Shown in pieces: positions 35,950 through 44,286 of a stretch of 64,000 bases of DNA. Each line of letters begins with the position of its first letter. Position 1 is the first letter of the stretch. Position numbers and translations under genes: made by a program. Under the pieces are notes generated by a model. It had not been told where the DNA came from. It ran no database searches and saw only the letters and a program-made list of their open reading frames with translations. This stretch comes from Microbacterium endophyticum (GTDB lineage: Bacteria; Actinomycetota; Actinomycetes; Actinomycetales; Microbacteriaceae): NCBI RefSeq assembly GCF_011047135.1, contig NZ_CP049255.1, positions 2,480,001 to 2,544,000 of the forward strand, read 5' to 3'.

Positions 35950-37137
35950 GTGACCGGTTCTGACGATAAGCCGCGCAACGCTCTCATCGAAGCGCTGCGT
36001 AGCAGAATCGTGAGCACCGAAAGCTCCGAGGTTGTTCCGCACAGCATGCGGGTAGCGACCGCTTTTGCGTGGCGATTGCTTGTCATAGCGGCTGCGGTCG
36101 GAGTCGGAATCTGGCTGATTATTCAGCTCAAGCTTCTCGTCATTCCACTGTTGGTCGCGATTCTTGTCACTGCCCTGCTGTGGCCGGGATTCACCTGGAT
36201 GCTGCGTCACCGAGTGCCGCGATGGCTTGCCATCGTCATAGCGCTCGTCGGCACGCTTTCGGTTGTCTCGGGATTGCTGTGGCTGGCTGGCTGGCAGGTG
36301 GCCCGTCAATGGTCTTCGGTGCAGGATCGAACGGTCGAGGCGACATCTCAGTTTCGCGACTACTTGATTCAGGGTCCGCTTCACCTCACGACTCAAGACA
36401 TCGACGGCATCCTCAACCAAGTGGTCAGCCTGGTGCAAGAGCAGGCGCAATTGTTGCTTTCGGGCGCACTCGCGATTGGCAGCACCGTGGGGCACGTCGC
36501 CACCGGTTTTCTTCTCGCGATCTTTATTCTTCTCTGCATCCTCGCTGACGGCGGGGGCATCTGGCGCTGGACGACGCGGATTTTTCCGCGCGCTGCGCGA
36601 CCGGCGATCGACCACGCTTCGCGTGCGGGCTGGGTCACTGTTGTGAACTACGCGCGCACGCAGATGCTGGTCGCAACGATCGATGCGGTCGGAATCGGAT
36701 TGGGCGCTTTCTTCCTCGGCGTACCGCTTGCTATCCCCGTCGCGATCCTCGTCTTCCTCGGCGCGTTCGTGCCGATTGTCGGTGCGGTTGTCACAGGTGC
36801 GGTCGCTGTCTTTCTCGCCCTCGTGTACAACGGGCCGTGGATTGCGCTCTGGATGCTCGTTGTCGTGCTCGCGGTGCAACAGATCGAAGGTCATATCCTG
36901 CAGCCGATTCTCATGGGCTCGGCTGTGAAGGTTCACCCGCTCGCCGTCGTTCTCGTGGTGACAGGCGGCGCGATGATCGCGGGCATTCCCGGTGCCCTGT
37001 TTGCCGTGCCGCTGGCTGCGTTTGTGAACGTGGTCGCGGTATCTCTCTCGACTAAATCGTGGAAAACGGGGCAAGATCCTGCAGCTGCCGACCTCATTTG
37101 GATCACTGTTCCCCGGCAAAGGAGGCCCAAGCGATGA
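35950..37137 (+). CDS. AI-2E family transporter (PerM/YdiK-like)
   Basis: 395 residues with about eight hydrophobic helices. Residues 1-35 are cytoplasmic; helices cluster at about 38-115, a large loop follows (about 118-165), then the C-terminal helices carry LGVPLAIPVAILVFLGAFVPIVGAVVTGAVAVFLAL and QQIEGHILQPILMGSAVKVHPLAV, both family signatures. The family ranges from Na+(Li+)/H+ antiporters to proposed AI-2 exporters, so the substrate is open. The stop overlaps the ilvA ATG. Confidence 0.92.
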   Translation: MTGSDDKPRNALIEALRSRIVSTESSEVVPHSMRVATAFAWRLLVIAAAVGVGIWLIIQLKLLVIPLLVAILVTALLWPGFTWMLRHRVPRWLAIVIALVGTLSVVSGLLWLAGWQVARQWSSVQDRTVEATSQFRDYLIQGPLHLTTQDIDGILNQVVSLVQEQAQLLLSGALAIGSTVGHVATGFLLAIFILLCILADGGGIWRWTTRIFPRAARPAIDHASRAGWVTVVNYARTQMLVATIDAVGIGLGAFFLGVPLAIPVAILVFLGAFVPIVGAVVTGAVAVFLALVYNGPWIALWMLVVVLAVQQIEGHILQPILMGSAVKVHPLAVVLVVTGGAMIAGIPGALFAVPLAAFVNVVAVSLSTKSWKTGQDPAAADLIWITVPRQRRPKR

Positions 37138-38360
37138 CGATTCCCACACTTGCTGATTTCGAGGATGCCGCGGCCACGCTCCGCGGCATCATTACGCGAA
37201 CCCCACTCGATGAGTCTCTGCACCTGACCGAGGTGCTCGGTGTGCCAGTACATCTCAAGCTCGAAAACCTGCAGCGCACGGGCTCATTCAAGATCCGCGG
37301 CGCCACCTATCGGCTATCGCGCCTGACCGCGGAAGAAAGAGCTCGCGGAGTTGTCGCGGCTTCCGCCGGCAACCATGCTCAGGGCGTCGCGCTCGCAGCG
37401 CAACGCCTCGGCATCGCTGCCACGATTTTCATGCCCCTAGGCGTCCCCGTGCCGAAGCTGCTGGCCACAAGAGGTTACGGTGCCGAGGTCATTCTCGAGG
37501 GTGCCACTGTCGAAACGCCGCTGCGCCTCGCTGCGGAGTTTGCTGAACGCACGGGTGCCGTCCTCATCCACCCCTTCGACCACCGCGATATCATCGTCGG
37601 CCAAGGAACACTGGGCCTTGAGCTGTTCGAAGACCTTCCAGACATCGACACTGTCGTCATGGGCATCGGCGGGGGAGGCCTGATTGCAGGCGTGACAGCC
37701 GCTATCAAGGCCCGCGCTGCGGCGGTGGGCCGCACAGTGCGAGTCATCGGCGTACAGGCAGAGAATTCCGCGCCTTACCCATCCTCGCTCGCTGCAGGGT
37801 CTCCACTGCAAATCGATACCCTCCCAACCATTGCGGACGGCATCGCTGTCGCTCGCCCCGGCAATATCCCGTTCGAGATCATCAAAGAGCTCGTCGACGA
37901 GGTCGTCACCGTCACTGAAGATGACATCGCGCGCGCATTGCTCGTATTGCTCGAGCGCGCAAAACAGGTCGTCGAACCAGCTGGCGCTGTGGGGGTTGCT
38001 GCGATGCTTGCGGGCAAAGTGGTGCCCCAGGGGCGAACGGTCACTGTGCTTTCAGGCGGCAACATCGACCCGCTACTTCTGCAGCGTGTCGTGGCACATG
38101 GACTTGCGGCATCCGGTCGCTATATGTCATTGCGTATTCCGTTGCCTGATCGCCCCGGGCAGCTGGCGCGGGTCTCGGAGCTGTTGGCTCTGGTGGGAGC
38201 GAACGTCACCGAAGTGCTGCACACTCGTCACGGTCAGGGTATGCAGATAAGTGAAGTCGTGCTTCAGCTCAGCGTGGAGACACGCGGCGAGGAACATCGT
38301 GCTCTCGTCATCACCACTCTGAAAGAGGCAGGGTTCTTCCCGACGGTTGTTGCAGACTGA
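37134..38360 (+). CDS. ilvA: Threonine ammonia-lyase (threonine dehydratase)
   Basis: 408 residues. The PLP-binding Lys is in LQRTGSFKIRGATYRL (about 53), the phosphate loop is IGGGGLIAGV (about 178), and SAGNHAQGVALAAQ is present. A C-terminal ACT domain (about 330-405, SLRIPLPDRPGQLARVSELLALVGANV) makes it the allosterically tuned short form. It converts threonine to 2-oxobutanoate. The ATG overlaps the transporter stop (ATGA), with AAAGGAGG 9 nt upstream. It converges on greA. Confidence 0.93.
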   Translation: MTIPTLADFEDAAATLRGIITRTPLDESLHLTEVLGVPVHLKLENLQRTGSFKIRGATYRLSRLTAEERARGVVAASAGNHAQGVALAAQRLGIAATIFMPLGVPVPKLLATRGYGAEVILEGATVETPLRLAAEFAERTGAVLIHPFDHRDIIVGQGTLGLELFEDLPDIDTVVMGIGGGGLIAGVTAAIKARAAAVGRTVRVIGVQAENSAPYPSSLAAGSPLQIDTLPTIADGIAVARPGNIPFEIIKELVDEVVTVTEDDIARALLVLLERAKQVVEPAGAVGVAAMLAGKVVPQGRTVTVLSGGNIDPLLLQRVVAHGLAASGRYMSLRIPLPDRPGQLARVSELLALVGANVTEVLHTRHGQGMQISEVVLQLSVETRGEEHRALVITTLKEAGFFPTVVAD

Positions 38361-38383
38361 GCGGTGATGACGCGAGCGGCCGA

Positions 38384-38875
38384 CTACTGGCCCGTGTACG
38401 TCTCAACCTTGATGATCTCAACGGGGATATCGCGGCCGTTGGGTGCCGTATAGCTGGTCTTTGCACCTTCACGCTGTCCCATGATCGCGGCACCCAGGGG
38501 TGACGCCTCGCTGTAGACGTCGAGTTCGCTGTTCGCTGCGATTTCGCGGTTTCCGAGCAGGAAGACCTCTTCGCCGCCGGCAACAATTGCCGTAATGACC
38601 GTGCCCGACTCGACCACGCCTGAGCTTTCCGGAGCCTTGCCCACTTTGGCATCCTTGAGAAAACTCGTGAGCGTGCGAATGCGCGCCTCTTGCTTTCCCT
38701 GCTCGTCTTTAGCGGCGTGGTATCCGCCGTTCTCTTTCAGGTCTCCCTCTTCGCGAGCGGCTTCAATACGCTTGGCGATTTCTTCGCGGCCCGTCGTCGA
38801 GAGGTACTCAAGCTCGTTCACGAGACGGTCGTAAGCGTCTTGAGTGAGGAACGTTTCAGGTGCGTCGGCAGACAC
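38384..38875 (-). CDS. greA: Transcription elongation factor GreA
   Basis: 163 residues. The N-terminal coiled coil (about 8-85) includes LTQDAYDRLVNELEYLSTTGREEIAKRIEAAREEGDLKENGGYHAAKDEQ, with the acidic tip residues (EEGD). The C-terminal FKBP-like domain has EASPLGAAIMGQREGAKTSYTAPNG. It stimulates transcript cleavage by backtracked RNA polymerase. The start is GTG (38875) with AAGGAGA upstream. The greA-DUF4307 order is standard in actinobacteria. Confidence 0.96.
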   Translation of the reverse strand: MSADAPETFLTQDAYDRLVNELEYLSTTGREEIAKRIEAAREEGDLKENGGYHAAKDEQGKQEARIRTLTSFLKDAKVGKAPESSGVVESGTVITAIVAGGEEVFLLGNREIAANSELDVYSEASPLGAAIMGQREGAKTSYTAPNGRDIPVEIIKVETYTGQ

Positions 38876-38911
38876 GGCTGTCTCCTTCTTTGGGTACGTC
38901 GGCTAAAGATA

Positions 38912-38937
38912 AACGCCCCGGCTCTTGCCAGGGCGTT
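38912..38937. terminator. Hairpin between DUF4307 gene and greA
   Basis: AACGCCC (38912-38918) pairs with GGGCGTT (38931-38937). On the minus strand the stem is followed by TTATCTTT, so it may end the DUF4307 transcript before greA. Confidence 0.5.
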
Positions 38938-38959
38938 CGTCGACTTCTTTCCCGCTAGA

Positions 38960-39355
38960 TTACGACACCCAGCATGAGTTGACAAACCCGGTCGTAGCTT
39001 GGTCGAGAGTGGGAATGGACTCCGTGTAGGAATGAGTCGCATCAGTGGATGCTTCGTACTCGACGATGCGCCATCCCACGATTCCGTGGTCTTCATCTTG
39101 TGCTTCGATCGCGCATGCAACGGTGGCACCGACCTGAGCGGTCACCTGAAATCGCACATCTACCTGATGTTCGCTCACGAGGCTATATCCGGTGTCAACA
39201 GCGTCGACCGTGTAGAAAATGTCGCTCACTGCGCCCCATGCAAGATAGCCCAGCGCAGCGATAAGGACGACGCTCCCCGAGATATAGGCGCTTCTCCTGC
39301 GCGCAGACAGGCGACCGCGCCCGTATCGAACGTCGAGTTTTTCTTGCGTCGTCAT
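38960..39355 (-). CDS. DUF4307 family membrane protein
   Basis: 131 residues from the ATG at 39355 (an in-frame start at 39367 is less likely). A basic N-terminus with ERLDxRYGR-like sequence (EKLDVRYGRGRLSARRRSA) leads into one membrane helix (about 27-47) and an extracytoplasmic domain with two cysteines (VACAIEAQ and NSCWVS) that could form a disulfide. This layout is typical of DUF4307, found next to greA. Function unknown. Confidence 0.88.
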   Translation of the reverse strand: MTTQEKLDVRYGRGRLSARRRSAYISGSVVLIAALGYLAWGAVSDIFYTVDAVDTGYSLVSEHQVDVRFQVTAQVGATVACAIEAQDEDHGIVGWRIVEYEASTDATHSYTESIPTLDQATTGFVNSCWVS

Positions 39356-39422
39356 ACTGTCTCTCACAGGGGGAATAAGCTGTAACTCTAGGCTATGCGC
39401 TTACGCGCGAAACGAGGACAAC

Positions 39423-39725
39423 ATGCACTTCGCGGTCGCCGCGGTACTCGCGGCTGCGACGCCGAGTCCGTCATCCACTCTGGACCCGGACCTCGTCACC
39501 CCAGGGCCTTGGGGCTTTGGAGTCATTGCATTCGTGGCCATCGCCGTGATGCTTCTGGTGTGGGACATGCTGCGGCGGATACGTCGTGCTCGCTACCGCT
39601 TCGAGATCGGTGAGGATCTTGATGCCGAAGAGGCTGCGGCACGGGCAAAGGCCGACGCGGATGGCGCGACGAGACAAGACCCCTCCGCGCCCGAGGACGA
39701 TCCCTCGAAGCCGCGCGACAGTTAG
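39423..39725 (+). CDS. Small single-helix membrane protein (Rv1083-like position)
   Basis: 100 residues. A weak N-terminal signal-like Ala stretch, then a clear membrane helix (about 32-50, FGVIAFVAIAVMLLVWDML), a basic stop-transfer segment (RRIRRARYRFEIGEDLD) and an acidic, Pro/Asp-rich tail. GAGGA is 5 nt before the ATG. In M. tuberculosis a small membrane protein holds the same place between mca and the hemolysin III gene. Its 3' end overlaps the trhA stop by 4 bp (convergent). Confidence 0.75.
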   Translation: MHFAVAAVLAAATPSPSSTLDPDLVTPGPWGFGVIAFVAIAVMLLVWDMLRRIRRARYRFEIGEDLDAEEAAARAKADADGATRQDPSAPEDDPSKPRDS

Positions 39726-40444
39726 CCGTTATATGCGGGGTGCAGCGCGATCAAGAGGCACGCTGTCCAATGGCAGAGAAATGCCAGCACTGTGCACACA
39801 TGGAAAATCTCGTGGAATCCGAATTTTCCGGGCCACGGGTTCGGCTTCTTCAGCGCGTACACGATTGCTCCACCGGTGTACAAGAGTCCGCCGACGATAA
39901 CGAGCACCATCATGGCGGGGTTCGCGTCGAACAGGTCGACCATATACATGACGGCGGCCCACCCGAGCACAAGGTAAAGCGCAACATAGAGCCACCGAGG
40001 TGCGTTGATCCAGAACACGCGGAAGAGGATCCCGAGTAGTGCCCCCGACCACACGAGGCTGAGGAGCAGCACGGACTTGCCGGGCGGCAGCGCGAGTACC
40101 GCGATCGGAGTGTAGGTTCCCGCGATCAGCAGCAAGATGTTTGCGTGATCTATTCGCTTGAGCACTGCCCGAGTTTTGGCGCCCCAGTTGAAGCGGTGGT
40201 AGAGCGCGGAGTTGCCGAAAAGTAGCAGCGACGTTGCCATGAAGATGGCGGACGCCCATTTTGCTGCCGCGCCGTCGGCAAGCACGATCAGCACGATTCC
40301 CGCAGCTATTGCAACCGGGAACGTTCCCGCGTGAATCCATCCGCGCCAAGTGGGCTTGACTTCGACGATGGCATCGACGTGGGCTGCCTCCATAAGAGGG
40401 AGCTCAGGAACCGGGATGTCTGACCGGCGATTTTTGGGGGACAC
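39722..40444 (-). CDS. Hemolysin III/TrhA family membrane protein
   Basis: 240 residues with about seven hydrophobic helices in the second to last three quarters. Family features include PTWRGWIHAGTFPVAIAAGI, SALYHRFNW, RIDHANILLLIAGTYTPIAVLAL and a C-terminal FGFHEIFHVCTVLAFLCHW. The His residues of these motifs are the metal site of the PAQR-like family. Relatives tune membrane lipid fluidity; haemolytic activity is not implied. GTG start with a leaderless-type TAGGCT upstream. Confidence 0.92.
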   Translation of the reverse strand: MSPKNRRSDIPVPELPLMEAAHVDAIVEVKPTWRGWIHAGTFPVAIAAGIVLIVLADGAAAKWASAIFMATSLLLFGNSALYHRFNWGAKTRAVLKRIDHANILLLIAGTYTPIAVLALPPGKSVLLLSLVWSGALLGILFRVFWINAPRWLYVALYLVLGWAAVMYMVDLFDANPAMMVLVIVGGLLYTGGAIVYALKKPNPWPGKFGFHEIFHVCTVLAFLCHWTACLLIALHPAYNG

Positions 40445-40448
40445 ACAG

Positions 40449-40454
40449 CGAGCC
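40449..40454 (-). promoter_or_regulatory. -10 box for a leaderless trhA mRNA
   Basis: TAGGCT on the minus strand, 4-nt remainder plus start giving a 4-to-6-nt gap before the GTG at 40444. Divergent from the uppS promoter. Confidence 0.45.
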
Positions 40455-40539
40455 TACGACCCGATGTATGCCGCGTCGTTCACGTGAGCCGTGAGAGTGC
40501 CCAACACACGTGTCTTCCGGCATTGATAGAAGCAGGCGG

Positions 40540-40545
40540 TAGCGT
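40540..40545 (+). promoter_or_regulatory. -10 box for a leaderless isoprenyl transferase mRNA
   Basis: TAGCGT followed by 7 nt and the GTG at 40553. It supports this start over the upstream in-frame codon at 40484. Confidence 0.45.
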
Positions 40546-40552
40546 AGTGATC

Positions 40553-41338
40553 GTGAAAACCGGCTGGTCAAGTGAGGGGAGAGGCCCCCTCTACCGCGTG
40601 TACATCGCGCGGTTGCGGCGAAGCCTCACCCGCGAGACAGTTCCTCGCCATGTCGCGATGATGATCGACGGAAACCGTCGGTGGGCTCGGCAGCTTGGAT
40701 TCGATTCCGCAGCCCACGGCCACAGAGCAGGCGCCGCCAAGATGCGGGAATTTCTGCGGTGGTGCGACGATATCGGAGTAAAGGTCGTCTCGCTCTACCT
40801 GCTCTCAAACGACAATCTGCGTAAACGCGACACTCGAGAACTTGCTGATCTCCTGCAGATCATCGCTGAGCTCGCCAACGAGCTCTCGCACGAGAGTAAC
40901 TGGCGAGTGCACCACATGGGGCGCTCCGACCTGTTGCCGCCAGATCTGGCCGAGGTCGTCTCGGAAGCTGCGGAACGCACCAAGGGCCATACCGGCCTGC
41001 ATGTGAACCTTGCAATTGGTTACGGTGGGCGCAGCGAAATCGTCGATGCGGTGCGAAGCATCATCGCCGAGCATGACGGCGTGGGGGGCTCTCTCGAAGA
41101 GCTCGCAGAAAACCTGACGCCCGAGCAAATCGGTGAACACCTCTACACCGGTGGCCAGCCCGACCCTGATCTCGTCATTCGGACGTCGGGCGAGCAACGA
41201 CTTAGCGACTTCTTGCTCTGGCAGAGCGCGCACAGCGAGTTCTACTTCGTTGAGGCGCTGGGGCCAGACCTTCGTGAAGTCGACTTTTTGCGAGCAATTC
41301 GCGACTATGCCACGCGAGACAGACGCTACGGCAGCTAG
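40553..41338 (+). CDS. uppS: Isoprenyl diphosphate synthase, cis-prenyltransferase family
   Basis: 261 residues from the GTG at 40553. The catalytic segment HVAMMIDGNRRWARQLG (Asp about 42), GHRAGAAKMREFLRWCDDIGVKVVSLYLLSNDNLRK, the LNLAIGYGGRSEIVDA-type motif, and the C-terminal DLVIRTSGEQRLSDFLLWQSAHSEFYF are all present. The N-terminal PLYRVYIARLRRSL resembles the Rv1086-type short-chain Z-prenyl synthase rather than the decaprenyl enzyme, and trhA is the expected neighbour of that type. GTG at 40598 is an alternative start. Confidence 0.9.
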   Translation: MKTGWSSEGRGPLYRVYIARLRRSLTRETVPRHVAMMIDGNRRWARQLGFDSAAHGHRAGAAKMREFLRWCDDIGVKVVSLYLLSNDNLRKRDTRELADLLQIIAELANELSHESNWRVHHMGRSDLLPPDLAEVVSEAAERTKGHTGLHVNLAIGYGGRSEIVDAVRSIIAEHDGVGGSLEELAENLTPEQIGEHLYTGGQPDPDLVIRTSGEQRLSDFLLWQSAHSEFYFVEALGPDLREVDFLRAIRDYATRDRRYGS

Positions 41339-41821
41339 ATGTCTCGCCTTCGCGCCGAATCCGTTGATGCACCAGCGGCAATCGCCCTTCTGAACGAATA
41401 CATGGCGTTTCGCGCCGATGGTTTTCCTGGCGGTGGCTATCAGCGATCACCAGCAGATGCAAGCGCGTTCGTGCCACCAGTGGGGGTGTTCCTGGTGTTC
41501 ACGGACGATGATGGGGTCGACGTTGGGTGCGGTGGTGTGCGCCGCATCGAAGCGCCAGCGGGAACCGGCGTCGTGCGGTTCGAGGTGAAGCATCTCTACA
41601 TGCGTGCCTCTGCGCGCGGGAGCGGAGGCGGTAGTGCGCTACTTGCTGGCCTCGAAGAACGCGCACGAGGCTTTGGCGCGACCGAACTCGTGCTCGATAC
41701 CCATCACTCGTTGGACGCCGCGGGACGCCTCTACGCGCGCGCCGGGTTTACAGCGATCGCGGCGTACAACGACAACCCCAACGCGACCGTCTGGTTACGA
41801 AAGAGCCTTAAGCGCGACTGA
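41339..41821 (+). CDS. GNAT family N-acetyltransferase
   Basis: 160 residues. The acetyl-CoA-binding motif is MRASARGSGGGSALLAGLEERARGFG (about 86-111), preceded by VRFEVKHLYM and followed by LDTHHSLDAAGRLYARAGFTAI, a GNAT layout. A motif for adjacent gene coupling exists: the ATG directly follows the uppS stop with no gap. Substrate unknown. Confidence 0.88.
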   Translation: MSRLRAESVDAPAAIALLNEYMAFRADGFPGGGYQRSPADASAFVPPVGVFLVFTDDDGVDVGCGGVRRIEAPAGTGVVRFEVKHLYMRASARGSGGGSALLAGLEERARGFGATELVLDTHHSLDAAGRLYARAGFTAIAAYNDNPNATVWLRKSLKRD

Positions 41822-41935
41822 TACGCGACCGCTGAACGCTCGTCAGCCGTCTCGACGCCCGGAGTTAACGGAGCTGTAACCCGCGAAAGGGCGTGTCGGT
41901 ATCCCTCCGTGACAATTGCGGCGTAGTTTCTGTTT

Positions 41936-42030
41936 CATCGGGCAAGGAGCCCGGTCGGGTCGGCCTTCAGGACCGCGACTCGTGGCCCCAGGTCGACTTG
42001 CGATAACCGGGATCGTGTCCCGGGTCGGGA
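41936..42030 (+). promoter_or_regulatory. Candidate structured 5' leader of phoH
   Basis: The 216-bp gap before phoH contains several stems: CGGGC/GCCCG (41939-41953), CGAC/GTCG (41976-41979 with 41992-41995) and CCGGGA/TCCCGG (42007-42012 with 42018-42023), then GGGAGCGA as ribosome site. I do not recognise a named riboswitch class. High GC alone can create such stems, so this is tentative. Confidence 0.3.
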
Positions 42031-42037
42031 GCGAGTT

Positions 42038-43393
42038 GTGACCACACAAGCAGCACAGCAGCGACAGTACGAAGCCGTTCACGAGAGCGCGGATCTTGAC
42101 CAAGATCTGCGCTCTTATGTTTTGGATACTTCGGTTCTCCTCAGCGATCCGCGGGCCTTCTTCCGCTTCGCGGAGCACTCCGTTGTCATCCCGGTCGTCG
42201 TGATCACCGAACTCGAAGCAAAACGGCACGACGCCGAACTCGGCTACTTCGCCCGGCAGGCGCTCCGCCACCTCGACGAATTACGCATTGAACACGGTCG
42301 GCTCGACTTTCCGGTTCCTGTAGGAAGCGGCGGCACGCTGCGCGTCGAGCTGAACAACACGGATGTCTCGGTGTTGCCGTCGGGAATGCGCCTCGGCGAT
42401 AACGACACCCGCATCCTCGCTATCGCCATGCACCTCATGAACGGCGGTCAAGAAGTCACGATTGTGTCGAAAGACCTCCCCATGCGCGTCAAGGCGGCCT
42501 CCCTCGGAATCACGGCCGAAGAGTATTTGGCCGAGCAGGCCGTCGACTCCGGGTGGACCGGTATTGCGACCATCGACGTCGCGGGGGATGAGATCAGCGA
42601 TCTCTACGAGACGGAGATCGGCACGAGCGAGTCGGTACGTGGACTTCCGATCAACACCGGCCTCGTCATCCACTCCGAACGTGGCTCGGCTCTTGGCCGT
42701 GTCACCGGTGATGGCGAATATTCGCTTGTCCGCGGGGACCGAGAGGCATTCGGCCTGCATGGTCGTTCAGCGGAACAGCGCATTGCGATCGATCTCCTGC
42801 TCGACCCTGAGGTCGGAATAGTGTCGCTCGGCGGCCGCGCGGGAACCGGAAAATCGGCGCTCGCGCTGTGCGCGGGGCTCGAAGCGGTACTGGAGCGCCA
42901 ACAGCAGCGCAGGATCATCGTGTTTCGTCCGCTCTTCGCTGTAGGCGGGCAGGAGCTTGGATACCTGCCAGGCGATGCTCAAGAAAAAATGAATCCGTGG
43001 GGTCAGGCGGTATTCGACACTCTCGGCTCGATCGTCTCGCCCAATGTTGTCGAAGAAGTCATCGAGCGGGGGCTTCTCGAGGTGCTGCCACTCACTCACA
43101 TTCGCGGGCGTTCGCTTCATGATGCTTTTGTCATCGTTGATGAGGCTCAATCGCTGGAGCGCAACGTTCTCCTTACCGTGCTGAGCCGAATCGGTCAGAA
43201 CTCACGCGTTGTGCTGACACACGACGTCGCGCAGCGCGACAACTTGCGCGTGGGCCGCCACGACGGTGTCGCGTCGGTGATCGAGACGCTGAAGGGTCAC
43301 GGGCTGTTTGGACACGTCACGCTGTCGCGTTCGGAACGCTCAGCGATTGCCGCGCTCGTTACTGATCTGCTCGAGGCTGGCGAGCTCAGCTAG
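42038..43393 (+). CDS. phoH: PhoH family protein with N-terminal PIN domain (PhoH2)
   Basis: 451 residues. The PIN ribonuclease-like domain (about 20-160) begins [22 protein letters not shown] with acidic residues at TELEAKRHD and [10 protein letters not shown]. The PhoH ATPase domain (about 240-445) has Walker [13 protein letters not shown], Walker [13 protein letters not shown] and [11 protein letters not shown]. PhoH2 proteins are described as RNA helicase/RNase enzymes. The GTG at 42038 is preceded by GGGAGCGA. A strong terminator follows. Confidence 0.94.
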   Translation: MTTQAAQQRQYEAVHESADLDQDLRSYVLDTSVLLSDPRAFFRFAEHSVVIPVVVITELEAKRHDAELGYFARQALRHLDELRIEHGRLDFPVPVGSGGTLRVELNNTDVSVLPSGMRLGDNDTRILAIAMHLMNGGQEVTIVSKDLPMRVKAASLGITAEEYLAEQAVDSGWTGIATIDVAGDEISDLYETEIGTSESVRGLPINTGLVIHSERGSALGRVTGDGEYSLVRGDREAFGLHGRSAEQRIAIDLLLDPEVGIVSLGGRAGTGKSALALCAGLEAVLERQQQRRIIVFRPLFAVGGQELGYLPGDAQEKMNPWGQAVFDTLGSIVSPNVVEEVIERGLLEVLPLTHIRGRSLHDAFVIVDEAQSLERNVLLTVLSRIGQNSRVVLTHDVAQRDNLRVGRHDGVASVIETLKGHGLFGHVTLSRSERSAIAALVTDLLEAGELS

Positions 43394-43400
43394 CCGATGC

Positions 43401-43446
43401 AAAAGCGAGTGCCGGATGAGAGGTTTCTCATCCGGCACTCGCTTTT
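43401..43446. terminator. Terminator after phoH
   Basis: A perfect 20-bp stem (43401-43420 with 43427-43446) around a 6-nt loop, ending in CTTTT and starting AAAAG, so it can work in both directions. Confidence 0.92.
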
Positions 43447-43590
43447 GTCTCATAAAAGTGATTCAGGATCTAACTGTGGCGAAAGCCGCACTCCTCTGAT
43501 GTTTCCCCCAAGTACATCGGAGAAGTTCTTGAGAGGAAGACCGTTTGCCCCGGTAGCGGTCGCGAAGCCTCGGTTTCGCAACTCTCATCA

Positions 43591-43618
43591 GCCCCCGACG
43601 TCCCCCAGCGTCGGGGGC
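43591..43618. terminator. GC-rich hairpin downstream of response regulator
   Basis: GCCCCCGACG (43591-43600) pairs perfectly with CGTCGGGGGC (43609-43618), 11 bp beyond the minus-strand regulator gene. No T-run follows on that strand. The rest of 43447-43629 holds a second small stem (GCGAA/TTCGC near 43562-43579) and no gene. Confidence 0.5.
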
Positions 43619-43629
43619 ATCCACATTTT

Positions 43630-44286
43630 CTATTCCCAGCGGTATCCGGCCCCGCGGACTGTCGTGATGACGCTCGTGCCGAATTTATTGCGCAAATACC
43701 GCACATATACGTCGACAACATTCGATCCTGGGTCGAAATCCAAGCCCCAGACGCGACTCAAGAGTTGTTCACGGCTCAGTACCTGACCGGGGTGCCTCAG
43801 AAAGTATTCGGCGAGTGAAAACTCCCGCGCTGAAAGCTCGATATCTCGTCCTGCCGAGGTCGCCCGTCGGCTCAGCGGATCCAGAGTGACATCGCCTCGC
43901 ACAAGAGCCGTGGTTTCGGTGGGGCCCGGGTCGCGCAATCGAGTTCTCACGCGAGCGAGCAGTTCGTCGAACCGGAACGGCTTTGCGATGTAGTCATTCG
44001 CACCAGCATCGAGACCGTCGACAGTGTCGCGGATGCTCGATCGCGCCGTCAACATGATGATCGGAAGCGTGAAGCCTTGGCCCCGTAGCTGATGAAGCAC
44101 CTCGAAGCCGTCGATAGAGGGAAGCCCCACGTCGAGCAACACAAGGTCGAATGCGCCATCGAACACGCGCTGAAGAGCGAGTGCGCCGTCGTCGACGACT
44201 TCAGTTTCATATCCGGCGACGATCAGCCCGCGGCTCACGAAGGATGAAATTCGGGGCTCATCCTCGACGATGAGTATGCGAGTCAT
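43630..44286 (-). CDS. OmpR-family response regulator
   Basis: 218 residues. Receiver domain (about 1-115): acidic pocket VEDEP, phospho-acceptor in LVLLDVGLPSIDG (about 51), Lys in MLTARS region; winged helix (about 125-215): LSAREFSLAEYFLRHPGQVLSREQLLSRVWG and VRGAGYRW. Its start overlaps the kinase stop by 4 bp. The gene is last in the minus-strand operon that begins with xseA. Confidence 0.93.
   Translation of the reverse strand: MTRILIVEDEPRISSFVSRGLIVAGYETEVVDDGALALQRVFDGAFDLVLLDVGLPSIDGFEVLHQLRGQGFTLPIIMLTARSSIRDTVDGLDAGANDYIAKPFRFDELLARVRTRLRDPGPTETTALVRGDVTLDPLSRRATSAGRDIELSAREFSLAEYFLRHPGQVLSREQLLSRVWGLDFDPGSNVVDVYVRYLRNKFGTSVITTVRGAGYRWE

Noticed and set aside
35899..37149. Long minus-strand open frame opposite the AI-2E transporter
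   Set aside because: Arg/Asp-rich mirror of a hydrophobic membrane protein, with no recognisable domain.
39722..40444. Reading the hemolysin III gene as a virulence toxin
   Set aside because: The family is a widespread multi-helix membrane protein group linked to membrane lipid control; the name is historical.
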